Shown in pieces: positions 53,791 through 61,743 of a stretch of DNA of 64,000 nucleotides (the stretch's first letter is position 1; every line of letters begins with the position of its first letter). The stretch covers positions 97,102 to 161,101 of the forward strand of contig NZ_JAAEDM010000002.1 of assembly GCF_018129065.1 (NCBI RefSeq). The letters run 5' to 3'. The translations under genes were made by a program, and so were the position numbers. The notes beneath the pieces are model-generated. The model was given only the letters and a program-made list of their open reading frames with translations, was not told the DNA's origin and searched no databases. Origin of the DNA: Neoroseomonas soli. GTDB lineage: Bacteria; Pseudomonadota; Alphaproteobacteria; Acetobacterales; Acetobacteraceae.

Positions 53791-54975
53791 ATGGCCTATT
53801 TCCAGTCCAAGCCCGTCGCGGGCCGCCATTTCCTGCAGATCCCGGGTCCGACGAACGTGCCCGACCGCGTGCTGCGCGCCATGGACAACCCCACCATGGA
53901 CCATCGCGGCCCCGACTTCGGCAAGATGGGCAAGGCGCTGCTGGAGAAGATCCGCCACGTCTTCAAGACCGAGGGCCCGGTGGTGATCTACCCGGCTTCC
54001 GGCACCGGTGCGTGGGAAGCGGCGCTGACCAACACCCTCTCACCCGGCGACCGCGTGCTGATGTGCGAGACCGGCTGGTTCGCGCATCTCTGGCACGAGA
54101 TGGCTGGCCGCCTCGGCATCGTGACGGATTTCGTCAGGACCGACTGGCGCCGCGGCGCAGACGTCGCGCAGATCGAGCAGCGCCTGCGCGAGGACAAGGC
54201 GCACGCCATCAAGGCCGTCTGCGTCGTGCACAACGAGACGAGCACCGGCGCCACCTCCCGCATCGACGAGGTCCGCCGCGCGATCGACGACGCCGGACAC
54301 CCGGCGCTGCTGATGGTGGACACCATCTCCTCGCTCGGCAGCATCGACTACCGGCATGACGAGTGGGGCGTGGACGTGACGGTGGCGGGTTCGCAGAAGG
54401 GGCTGATGCTGCCGCCGGGCCTGTCCTTCAATGCGGTCTCGGCCAAGGCGCTGAAGGCGAGCGAGACGGCGAGGCTGCCGCGCTCCTTCTGGGACTGGAA
54501 GGCGATGCTGGCATCCAACGCCACCGGCTACTTCCCCTACACGCCGGCGACGAACCTGCTCTACGGGCTGAGCGAGGCGGTGGACATGCTGATGGAGGAA
54601 GGCCTCGACAACGTCTTCGCCCGCCATGACCGCCTCGCGGAAGCGACCCGCCGCGCCGTGCGGCACTGGGGCTTCGAGGTGCAGTGCGCGGAGCCGCGGC
54701 ACTACTCGTCCTCGCTGACCGCGGTGCGCCTGCCGGAAGGCCAATCGGCCAACGGCCTGCGCGCGACGATCCTGGAGAAGTTCAACATGTCCCTCGGCAA
54801 TGGCCTCGGGCAGTTGAACGACCGGGTGTTCCGCATCGGCCATCTGGGCGACATCGGCGACCTGCAGCTCATCGGCACGCTGGGCGGCGTGGAGATGGGG
54901 CTGCGCGCGGCCGGCATCCCGCACAAGTCGGGCGGCGTGCTGGTGGCGATGGAGTATCTGTCGGGCAACGCCTGA
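53791..54975 (+). CDS. Serine-glyoxylate/alanine-glyoxylate aminotransferase family
   Basis: A 394-residue class V PLP enzyme. IPGPTNVPDRVLRAMDNPTM starts the fold, YPASGTGAWEAALTNTLSPG contacts the cofactor, and VAGSQKGLMLPPGLSF contains the PLP lysine. LVDTISSLGSIDYRHDEWGV is the conserved Asp block. Family knowledge: moves the amino group between serine/alanine and glyoxylate, feeding one-carbon or glycine metabolism. The ATG follows GAGAGGAGCCGTCC; the alternative ATG ten codons earlier overlaps the region before that site. It is divergent from the quinone reductase operon. Confidence 0.93.
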   Translation: MAYFQSKPVAGRHFLQIPGPTNVPDRVLRAMDNPTMDHRGPDFGKMGKALLEKIRHVFKTEGPVVIYPASGTGAWEAALTNTLSPGDRVLMCETGWFAHLWHEMAGRLGIVTDFVRTDWRRGADVAQIEQRLREDKAHAIKAVCVVHNETSTGATSRIDEVRRAIDDAGHPALLMVDTISSLGSIDYRHDEWGVDVTVAGSQKGLMLPPGLSFNAVSAKALKASETARLPRSFWDWKAMLASNATGYFPYTPATNLLYGLSEAVDMLMEEGLDNVFARHDRLAEATRRAVRHWGFEVQCAEPRHYSSSLTAVRLPEGQSANGLRATILEKFNMSLGNGLGQLNDRVFRIGHLGDIGDLQLIGTLGGVEMGLRAAGIPHKSGGVLVAMEYLSGNA

Positions 54976-54984
54976 CAGCGAGGT

Positions 54985-55008
54985 CCGGGGGAGGGAAACC
55001 TTCCCCGG
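54985..55008 (+). terminator. Hairpin after the aminotransferase gene
   Basis: CCGGGGGAGG-GAAA-CCTTCCCCGG (one G-U pair) begins 10 nt after the aminotransferase stop. It resembles the hairpin at 44809 in stem sequence and GGAA/GAAA loop, but lacks a T-run. Confidence 0.5.
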
Positions 55009-55040
55009 GCACCCGGAAGGCCGCAGGCAGGAGGCCACGG

Positions 55041-55328
55041 ATGACCTTCGATGAATTCCGCCGCAGTACGGTGCACGACACCCCGCCAGCCGGGCTGTCC
55101 ACCCCCCTGCTGGCACTGTGGTGGGATGCGCGCGGTGACTGGGGCCGTGCCCATGCCCAGGCCCAGGCGAGCGAGGACGCTGTCAGCGCCCTCGTCCATG
55201 CCTACCTGCACCGCAAGGAAGGCGACCTTGCGAACGCCGGCTACTGGTACCGGCGCGCCGGGCGGGTGCCGCCCGAAGTCACCCTCGACCAGGAATGGGC
55301 CGCCATCGCGGCCGAACTGCTGCGCTGA
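55041..55328 (+). CDS. Small conserved hypothetical protein, 95 aa
   Basis: MTFDEFRRSTVHDTPPAGLS, followed by LALWWDARGDWGRAHAQAQA, LVHAYLHRKEGDLANAGYWY and RRAGRPP-like RAGRVPPEV. I recall this Trp-rich, helical pattern (W-W-D-A-R-G-D-W ... H-R-K-E-G-D) as a widespread uncharacterised family of about 95 residues, with weak TPR-like features. The ATG is preceded by GGCAGGAGGCCACGG. It follows the aminotransferase by 65 bp with a hairpin between. Confidence 0.82.
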   Translation: MTFDEFRRSTVHDTPPAGLSTPLLALWWDARGDWGRAHAQAQASEDAVSALVHAYLHRKEGDLANAGYWYRRAGRVPPEVTLDQEWAAIAAELLR

Positions 55329-55337
55329 CGCCGCGCT

Positions 55338-55961
55338 TCACGCTCCCCATCGGTCGCAGAAGGCCGCGACGTCGCCCGACTGGAATTCGGTCAGCCGCTC
55401 CATGATCGTCTCAAAGGGCCAGTCCCACCAGGCGATGCGCTGCAACCGCGCCGCGACGTCCCGCGGGAAGCGGTCCCGGATCACGCGGGCCGGCACGCCG
55501 CCGACGATGGCATAGGGCGGCACGTCCTTCGCCACCACCGCGCCGGCCGCGAGCACCGCGCCGTCGCCGACGGTCACGCCGGCCAGAACCGTCACGCCAT
55601 GCCCGATCCACACGTCGTTGCCGATGCACGTGCGCGCCGCGCGGCGGGCGGCGAAGAAGGCGGCGTCCCGCGTTTTCGTCGCGTCGTAGTATTCCGGCAC
55701 GTAGGTGAAGCGGTGCTGGGAAGGCCGCTCCATCGGGTGGTTCGGCGGGCCGATCCGCACCTGGGCGGCGATGGCGCAGAACTTGCCGATCTCCGCATCC
55801 GCCACCTGGCAGTCGTGGCCGAGATAGGAGGCGTCGCCGATCGTCGCGTATTCGACATAGCAGCGGTCCAGGATCTCGCAGCGCGCGCCGATGCTGGCCT
55901 CGCGCAGCTTCGCGGTCGGGTGGATGAAGGTCTCGGCGATCTTCGGGCGCTTCTGGTCCAT
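55338..55961 (-). CDS. Hexapeptide-repeat acyltransferase, phosphonate-metabolism/CatB-like
   Basis: A 207-residue left-handed beta-helix transferase. Hexapeptide repeats run through [20 protein letters not shown] and [20 protein letters not shown]. The blocks [20 protein letters not shown] and [15 protein letters not shown] match the family often found with phosphonate (phn) operons and xenobiotic acetyltransferases. No phn gene is nearby, so the substrate is open. The C-terminal [14 protein letters not shown] also fits that family. It is convergent with the 95-residue gene, 9 bp apart. Confidence 0.88.
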   Translation of the reverse strand: MDQKRPKIAETFIHPTAKLREASIGARCEILDRCYVEYATIGDASYLGHDCQVADAEIGKFCAIAAQVRIGPPNHPMERPSQHRFTYVPEYYDATKTRDAAFFAARRAARTCIGNDVWIGHGVTVLAGVTVGDGAVLAAGAVVAKDVPPYAIVGGVPARVIRDRFPRDVAARLQRIAWWDWPFETIMERLTEFQSGDVAAFCDRWGA

Positions 55962-56175
55962 GGTTCCGGTCCGCTGACAGGCCGGCGCAGCACGTCAGGC
56001 CAGGCCGGCAGGGTCAAGGCGGAGGACCGGACCCGCCATCCGCACGCCGTCCGCTATCCGGCGGCACTCCGCGCCGCCGCGCCCGACGATGTCACCCGAC
56101 TGTCTTCGACGGGCGCAGGCTTGCACGCCCCCGGCCCTCTGCCCATGGTTGCGTGACGCCAGCACGGAGAACCCC

Positions 56176-56898
56176 ATGCCCGCCCCCATCCAGGTCTGGA
56201 CCTGGCCGACGCCGAACGGCCACAAAGTGCACATCCTGCTCGAGGAACTGGCCGAGGCGGGGGCCGGCATCCCCTACGAGATCGTGCCCGTGGCCATCGG
56301 CAAGGGTGAGCAGTTCCGCCCCGAATTCCTCGCCATCACGCCGAACCACCGCATCCCGGCGATCGTCGATCCCGAAGGCCCGGGCGGCGAGCGCTTCAGC
56401 CTCTTCGAAAGCGGCGCGATCCTGATCTACCTCGCGGAGAAGGCCGGCAGCGACCTCTGGCCGCGCGACCCGGCCACGCGCTACCGCTGCCTGCAATGGG
56501 TGATGTTCCAGATGGGCGGCGTCGGGCCGATGTTCGGCCAATACAACCACTTCGCCAACTACGCGGTCGAGAAGCTGCCCTACGCCATCGAGCGCTACAC
56601 CAACGAGGTCGCCCGGCTGCACCGCGTGCTGGACAAGCGCCTGGCCGAAAGCCCCTACCTCGCCGGGCCAGGCTACTCGATCGCCGACATCGCGACCTTC
56701 CCCTGGGTGCGAAATCCGGAGCGCCGCAACGTTGATCTCGGTCAATATCCGCATGTGAAGCGCTGGCACGATGCCATCGCGGCCCGGCCCGCCGTGCGGC
56801 GCGGCGTCTCGGTGCTGGCGGAAAGCCAGCGAAAGGGGCAGATGACGGATGCCGAGCGGGAACAACTGTTCGGCAAGACCCAGTTCGCCGCGCACTGA
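56176..56898 (+). CDS. Glutathione S-transferase, Nu-class (YghU/YfcG)-like
   Basis: A 240-residue GST. The N-terminal thioredoxin fold has WTWPTPNGHKVHILLEELAE (the TPNGHKV signature of the Nu class, in place of a catalytic Tyr/Ser), NHRIPAIVDP and LFESGAILIYLAEK. The helical domain carries YSIADIATFPWV. Family knowledge: disulfide-bond reductase and peroxidase activity using glutathione. The ATG follows CACGGAGAACCCC. It is followed after 36 bp by a glyoxalase-like gene, probably in the same unit. Confidence 0.92.
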   Translation: MPAPIQVWTWPTPNGHKVHILLEELAEAGAGIPYEIVPVAIGKGEQFRPEFLAITPNHRIPAIVDPEGPGGERFSLFESGAILIYLAEKAGSDLWPRDPATRYRCLQWVMFQMGGVGPMFGQYNHFANYAVEKLPYAIERYTNEVARLHRVLDKRLAESPYLAGPGYSIADIATFPWVRNPERRNVDLGQYPHVKRWHDAIAARPAVRRGVSVLAESQRKGQMTDAEREQLFGKTQFAAH

Positions 56899-56934
56899 CC
56901 AGCGCCCGGACCAACAGGAACGCCAAGGGAATTC

Positions 56935-57576
56935 ATGGCCGAGATTGACCACATCGTGATCGGGGCCCGCACGCTCGAGGAAGGCGCCCGCTACGTCGAG
57001 GAGATCCTCGGCGTGAAGCCTTCCAAGGGAGGCGCGCATGCGGGGGTGGGCACCCACAACATGCTGCTCGGCATGGGCGCCAACTGCTACCTCGAGGTCA
57101 TCGCCCCGGACCCCGGCCAGCCGGAACCGCCCCATTCGCGGCCCTTCGACCTCGACGACGCGTCGCTGAGGACCGCGCTGGAAGCGGAGCCGCGACTGAT
57201 CGCCTATGTCGCCTCGACCCCGGCGCTGGAGGCGGTGGTGGCGCGCCTCGGCCCCTCCCAGGCCGGGGACATGATCGAGATGTCGCGCGGCAACCTCTCC
57301 TGGCGGATGGCCTTCCCGCCGCAGCGGCAGGACATGGACAACCTCATCCCCCCGCTGATCCAGTGGAACGGGGAGCGGGCGGCGAAGCACATCAAGGATT
57401 CGGGTTGGCGCCTCGCGGCGCTGGAGGCCGAGCACCCGGACGCCGCCTCGCTGCGCTCCTCGCTCACCGTGCGGGGCCTTGGCGACGCGGTGAAGGTGCG
57501 CCAGAGCCCGCATCCACGGCTGATCGTCCATCTCCGCCACCGCGACGGGCGCGAGGTCACCCTGACCAGCGCGTGA
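56935..57576 (+). CDS. Glyoxalase-like (VOC superfamily) protein
   Basis: A 213-residue protein. MAEIDHIVIGARTLEEGARY and GVGTHNMLLGMGANCYLEVI give the paired beta-alpha-beta metal site (His6, Glu-type residues) of glyoxalase_3-like proteins. The second half contains FPPQRQDMDNLIPPLIQWNG, typical of that subgroup. Family knowledge: divalent-metal enzymes acting on thiol adducts or aromatic substrates, but this subgroup is uncharacterised. Start ATG after CCAAGGGAATTC. It follows a GST gene, consistent with glutathione-linked detoxification (inference). Confidence 0.85.
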   Translation: MAEIDHIVIGARTLEEGARYVEEILGVKPSKGGAHAGVGTHNMLLGMGANCYLEVIAPDPGQPEPPHSRPFDLDDASLRTALEAEPRLIAYVASTPALEAVVARLGPSQAGDMIEMSRGNLSWRMAFPPQRQDMDNLIPPLIQWNGERAAKHIKDSGWRLAALEAEHPDAASLRSSLTVRGLGDAVKVRQSPHPRLIVHLRHRDGREVTLTSA

Positions 57577-57677
57577 TCCGGGGTGGCGGTGCGGTTTTCA
57601 TCTGTTGGCGAGGCTCTGCGTGTAGGATTGCGCGACGGCGCTCGACTCCGAGGCGCGTGAGGGATCGGATGCGGCAA

Positions 57678-58277
57678 CTATCCGGCGGGTCGATACCGCC
57701 ACACGCTCGCGGGCGGCAGGTTGAGCGGCGTCCAGGCTTCCCGCCGCGCCGTCAGGCCGAGCTTCCGGTACGGCAGCGGGGAGGTCACGCAATAGGAGTA
57801 GAGCAGGAAGCCGCGCCCCGGCGCGACCGACTCGACGGCATCGACGAAGCGCCGCTGCTGCTCGGCCGGCAGCAGCACCAGCGGGATGCCGCAGATCGCG
57901 GTGCCGATCCTGCCGTGCAATGCCCGTGGCAGCGCCTCGGACAGGGCGAAGGCATCGCCCTCGACTACCGTCACGCCGGGCAGGCTGCGCGCGAGGTGGC
58001 GGGCCATCTCCGGCACGATCTCGACCACCACCAGCCGTTCCGGCGGCAGCCCGGCGGCGAGCAACTCGCGGGAGATCGCGCCGGTGCCGGCGCCGAGCTC
58101 GACCACCACCTCGTCGCCCTGCCGGTCGATCAGCGCGGCGATCCGCCGCCCCAGTGCCGGGGAAGACGGGACCACCGAGCCCATCTGCAGCGGGTTGGCC
58201 GCCCAGCGACGGAGGAAGAGGCCGAAGCCTCCCGCCGGACGCGGGGCGGGACGATCTCCGAGGGTGATGCCGGACAT
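57678..58277 (-). CDS. SAM-dependent phospholipid N-methyltransferase, PmtA-like
   Basis: A 199-residue class I methyltransferase. SAM-binding motif I is VVELGAGTGAISRELLAAGL, and motif II lies around VTVVEGDAF. FGLFLRRWAANPLQMGSVVP at the N-terminus matches PmtA proteins, which methylate phosphatidylethanolamine to phosphatidylcholine at the inner membrane. The ATG at 58277 has CGGAGCACCGC before it; an ATG 11 codons upstream starts within the repeat-rich divergent promoter and is less likely. It is divergent from the PleD-like gene across a 116-bp region with direct repeats. Confidence 0.85.
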   Translation of the reverse strand: MSGITLGDRPAPRPAGGFGLFLRRWAANPLQMGSVVPSSPALGRRIAALIDRQGDEVVVELGAGTGAISRELLAAGLPPERLVVVEIVPEMARHLARSLPGVTVVEGDAFALSEALPRALHGRIGTAICGIPLVLLPAEQQRRFVDAVESVAPGRGFLLYSYCVTSPLPYRKLGLTARREAWTPLNLPPASVWRYRPAG

Positions 58278-58288
58278 GCGGTGCTCCG

Positions 58289-58321
58289 TGACAATTTTCT
58301 GACAATTCAAAGGCTTGTCAT
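58289..58321. promoter_or_regulatory. Repeated TGACAA motif in the pmtA-like/pleD-like divergent promoter
   Basis: TGACAATT occurs twice in direct orientation (58289 and 58300, 11 bp apart, one helix turn), and TTGTCA (inverted TGACAA) follows at 58315. The three half-sites lie in an AT-richer patch upstream of both genes and look like binding sites for a shared regulator. Confidence 0.45.
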
Positions 58322-58393
58322 TGCCCGCGTGATAGGTGGCGTGGGCGGGTCGGGCCAGTTACCGTTCCGTGGCGCGATGCGGGGGCTGTCGCA

Positions 58394-59767
58394 GTGACCG
58401 CGCGCGTGCTGGTGGTTGACGACGTGCCGGCCAATCTCCGCCTGCTCGAGGCGAAACTCCGGGCCGAGTATTTCGAGGTCGCGCTCGCCGCCTCGGGTCC
58501 GGAGGCGCTCGCCCTCAGTGCCGCCTGGTCGCCCGATATCGTGCTGCTCGACGTCATGATGCCGGGCATGGGTGGCTACGAGGTCTGCCAGAGGCTCAAG
58601 GCGCAGCACGCCACGTCCCATATCCCGGTCGTCATGGTCACCGCCCTCACCGAACAGGCCGAACGGGTCCGTGGGCTCGAGGCCGGGGCGGACGACTTCA
58701 TTTCCAAGCCGGTGGACACCGCGCTGCTCTTCGCCCGGCTGCGAGCGCTGCTGCGCGTCAAGCAGGTGCTCGACGCGTGGCGCCTGCGGGCGGAGACCGC
58801 GCGGGAATTCGGCTTCGATGCCGGGGATGCGCCGGACGATGCCTTCGTCGGCTCACGCGTGCTGCTGGCCGGCGGCCATGCGCTCGAGGCCGGCGCGGTG
58901 ACCGAGGCGCTCGCTGCCGACGGCCTGCTGGTCGAGCACGCACCGGACGAGGCCGGCGCCTGGGAGAGGCTGCAGGACGAGAACCACGACCTGATGCTGC
59001 TGAGCCTGCCGCTGGCCGGCGGGGATGCGTTGCGCCTCGCCTCCCGCCTGCGGGCGCGGCCCGAGAGCCGCGACATGCCGCTGGTGCTGCTGGCGGCCGA
59101 GGACCAGCGGCAGGCGGTGCTGCGCGCCTTCGACCTCGGCGCCAGCGACCATGTCATGCGTCCGGTCGATCCGCCGGAACTGCGCGCGCGCGTGCGCAAC
59201 CAGCTGCGCCGCCGGCGATTCCAGGAACTGCTGCGGGAAAGCCTCGACCGCTCGCTCGAACTGGCTGTCACGGACCCGCTGACCGGGCTGCGGAACCGGC
59301 GCTACGTGCGGCGCCATCTCGATTCGCTGCTGCGCTCCGGCGCGGCGGCGGCGGTGCTGCTGCTCGACGTGGACCGCTTCAAGCCGCTGAACGACCGCCA
59401 CGGCCACGCCGCGGGCGACGTCGCGCTGAAGGAGGTCGCCGCCCGGCTGCGGGAGCACCTCCGCGCCGTCGACGTCGTCGCCCGTTATGGCGGCGAGGAA
59501 TTCCTGGTGGTCATGGCCGGTGCCGGGGAAGAGGAAGCGGCCGCTGTCGCCGAGCGCCTGCGCGCCGCCATCGCCGACCGCCCGGTCGAAGCGGGGGGGC
59601 TGGTCCTGCCCGTCACGGTCAGCATCGGATGTGCCGTCGCGCGCGGGGAACCGGATGCCGACAGGCTCATTGCCACCGCCGATGCGGCGCTCTACCGCGC
59701 CAAGGAGCACGGCCGGAACCGCGCCGAGATGGCGACCGCCGAGGATTGGGGCGCGGTGGCGGAATAG
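58394..59767 (+). CDS. pleD: PleD-like response regulator, REC-REC-GGDEF diguanylate cyclase
   Basis: A 457-residue protein close to Caulobacter PleD in size and layout. The first receiver has acidic residues in VVDDVPANLRLLE and the phospho-acceptor in DIVLLDVMMPGMGGYE, with Lys in FISKPVD. The second receiver is degenerate: the acceptor position reads LMLLSLPLAGG with no Asp. The cyclase domain has RYGGEEFLVVM (GGEEF, active) and an inhibitory RxxD site (RAVD) five residues before it. It makes c-di-GMP to control motility, cell pole and surface attachment. GTG start. It is divergent from the pmtA-like gene. Confidence 0.92.
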   Translation: MTARVLVVDDVPANLRLLEAKLRAEYFEVALAASGPEALALSAAWSPDIVLLDVMMPGMGGYEVCQRLKAQHATSHIPVVMVTALTEQAERVRGLEAGADDFISKPVDTALLFARLRALLRVKQVLDAWRLRAETAREFGFDAGDAPDDAFVGSRVLLAGGHALEAGAVTEALAADGLLVEHAPDEAGAWERLQDENHDLMLLSLPLAGGDALRLASRLRARPESRDMPLVLLAAEDQRQAVLRAFDLGASDHVMRPVDPPELRARVRNQLRRRRFQELLRESLDRSLELAVTDPLTGLRNRRYVRRHLDSLLRSGAAAAVLLLDVDRFKPLNDRHGHAAGDVALKEVAARLREHLRAVDVVARYGGEEFLVVMAGAGEEEAAAVAERLRAAIADRPVEAGGLVLPVTVSIGCAVARGEPDADRLIATADAALYRAKEHGRNRAEMATAEDWGAVAE

Positions 59768-59915
59768 GGCAGGGGCGCGCCGGCAGGCCGGTGCGCAAAG
59801 GCCCGGCCGCACGGAGCCGCAGCACGCAAGCCGTGCCTCGGCCTGACGTGGCGCGGCCCGTGCTCCGGGCCCGGAATCGTTCGGGAAGGGCCGCGGGCCG
59901 AGGCCGCGCGGCCGG

Positions 59916-59933
59916 GCACCGCGACTGCGGTGC
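59916..59933 (-). terminator. Hairpin at the 3' end of rpmG
   Basis: GCACCGC-GACT-GCGGTGC, a perfect 7-bp stem with a 4-nt loop, abuts the rpmG stop codon on the minus strand. The 148 bp between it and the PleD-like gene hold no supported gene. Confidence 0.5.
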
Positions 59934-60100
59934 TACTTGATCTTGGCTTCGCGGAAGACGACGTGCTTGCGCGCAACCGGATCGTACTTCCGCTTCTCCA
60001 TCTTGGAGGTCATCGTCCGGGTGTTCTTCTTCGTCACGTAGAAGTAGCCGGTGTCGGCGCTGCTCACGAGGCGAATCAGGATGGTGTTCGACTTGGCCAT
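59933..60100 (-). CDS. rpmG: 50S ribosomal protein L33
   Basis: A 55-residue protein too short for most gene-length cut-offs: [40 protein letters not shown] and [15 protein letters not shown]. This is L33 end to end, of the Cys-free (zinc-independent) type. The ATG has GGAGTCGTGAC upstream. It is a component of the large ribosomal subunit near the E site. It is downstream of, and on the same strand as, the S41 peptidase and RNase R genes but separated by 125 bp, so it probably has its own promoter. Confidence 0.97.
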   Translation of the reverse strand: MAKSNTILIRLVSSADTGYFYVTKKNTRTMTSKMEKRKYDPVARKHVVFREAKIK

Positions 60101-60225
60101 GTCACGACTCCATGGCCCGTGGGCGAGTGGGCCCCGGGCGCGAGAGGCCGGAAACTAGCGTCCGCGGCGGCCGCGTCAAGCGAAAGCGCGATTCCCCGTG
60201 CGAAGGCCGGCCAGCCGGCCCCCGA

Positions 60226-61743
60226 TCAGCGGGACATGGCCGCCGCCAGGGCGAGCGGATCGAGTACCAGGGCCCGTGCGATGGGGAGGTCCGTCTCCTG
60301 CCCGTCGCCCGGCGGGCAGGCGGCCCGGAGCGCCTCGGCCGTCCCCGCCGGGACGGGGTGGCGGAGTGCGCGCAGGCTGGCCTGGGCCGGGCCCATCGGC
60401 CGCGCGCCGGCCCGCAGCGCCGCCAGGTTGCGTGCCGCCTGTTCCGGCCCGCCGGAGGTGCAAAGCCCCGGCAGCACGCCGATGCCCTGCAGCGGCCAGC
60501 CAGCCGGCATGACCAGGCGTGACCAGGACATCAGCAGTTCGCCGCCATCGGGCAGCGGGATCACGAGCTGGACCAGCCCCTTGCCGGTGGTGACGGTGCC
60601 GACCACCGCCGCCCGGCCCCGGTCGCCAAGGCTTGCCGCCACGATCTCGGCCGAGGAGGCGGTGCGCCCGTCCACCAGCACCACCAGCGGCACGCCCTCC
60701 GAGAGATCGGGCAGGGCGGTGACGTAGATGCGGCCGGCCTCGGGATGGCGGCCGACGGTGCGGAAGGCCTCCCCGTCGCCGAGGAAGATATCGGCCACCG
60801 CCGCCGCCTGGGAAAGCAGCCCCCCGCGATTGCCGCGCAGGTCCAGCAGCACGGCGCGCAGCGGGCCCTGGGCCTGTGCCGCGAGCAGGGCGGCCGCGAC
60901 CTGCTGGTCGGTATGCGCGGAGAAGCCGGGCAGGCGGATGACCAGGACCTCGTCCTGCCGGTCGGCCGTGACGGGCGTGCCGACCCTCAGCGTCCGCAGC
61001 AGGGTCACTTCCCGGCGGCGCCGGTTCCGTTGTTCCACCAGCAGCCGGACCTCGGATCCGGCGGGCCCTTCCAGCAGCCCCGCGGCCGTGCCGGCGTCAC
61101 GCGTGCGCAGCGGCCGGCCGTCGATGGCGAGCACGCGGTCGCCCACGCGCAGCCCGGCCTCCGCCGCCGGCCCGCGCGGCGTCAGGGCGGCGATCAGTGC
61201 GCCGATCCCGCGCCCGGGTGCGAGCCGCAGGCCGAGTCCCGCCTCGCCGGTGCGGCGTTCGCGCGCGGCCTGCGCCTCCTCCGGGGTCACGTAGCGGCTG
61301 AAGGGGTCGAGGTGGTTGAAGACTGCCTCGAAGGTTTCGCCGATGAGCCGCGGCGCGCCTGCGCTGCGCAACGTCGGCGATGCCGCCCAGGCCGCCTGCT
61401 GGAACAGCGTGAGAGTATCAGCCGCCACGCCCCCTGCGCTGCCAGGGCCTTCGCGGCCGATGCCGGGCGGTGCGGGGCGCGTGAGCAGGGTGTGTTCCCC
61501 GGCGCTCAGGCGCACGTCGCGCGCGGTCCGCCGCACCGTGAGCGCGGGGTCGAGTTCGGTCAGCGCCGATAGGGCCCAGGTCAGCAGGTCGGCCGGCGTC
61601 GCAGCCTCGAGATGGCGTTCGAGGACGGCGGCGAAGCCGGCGCCCAGCACCAGGCGCATCTCCTCGCGCGGATAGGGGGCGTTGCGGGCCGCTTCCTGCG
61701 CTGCGGCGACGCCGGGCAGCAGCAGCAGCAGGAACAGGATCAG
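60226..61743 (-). CDS. S41 (carboxy-terminal processing) peptidase, probable non-ATG start
   Basis: About 505 residues. A PDZ-like segment is GPAAEAGLRVGDRVLAIDGR, and the catalytic core has LRGNRGGLLSQA, the serine in DGRTASSAEIVAASL and the lysine in VTTGKGLVQ. The hydrophobic signal core LILFLLLLLPGVAAAQ sits just after the RNase R stop. No ATG, GTG or TTG occurs before it in frame until 61941, deep inside RNase R. CTG at 61743 overlaps the RNase R stop as CTGA, mirroring ATGA couplings. ATG at 61659 would remove the signal. Periplasmic protein processing is the expected role. Confidence 0.82.
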   Translation of the reverse strand: MILFLLLLLPGVAAAQEAARNAPYPREEMRLVLGAGFAAVLERHLEAATPADLLTWALSALTELDPALTVRRTARDVRLSAGEHTLLTRPAPPGIGREGPGSAGGVAADTLTLFQQAAWAASPTLRSAGAPRLIGETFEAVFNHLDPFSRYVTPEEAQAARERRTGEAGLGLRLAPGRGIGALIAALTPRGPAAEAGLRVGDRVLAIDGRPLRTRDAGTAAGLLEGPAGSEVRLLVEQRNRRRREVTLLRTLRVGTPVTADRQDEVLVIRLPGFSAHTDQQVAAALLAAQAQGPLRAVLLDLRGNRGGLLSQAAAVADIFLGDGEAFRTVGRHPEAGRIYVTALPDLSEGVPLVVLVDGRTASSAEIVAASLGDRGRAAVVGTVTTGKGLVQLVIPLPDGGELLMSWSRLVMPAGWPLQGIGVLPGLCTSGGPEQAARNLAALRAGARPMGPAQASLRALRHPVPAGTAEALRAACPPGDGQETDLPIARALVLDPLALAAAMSR

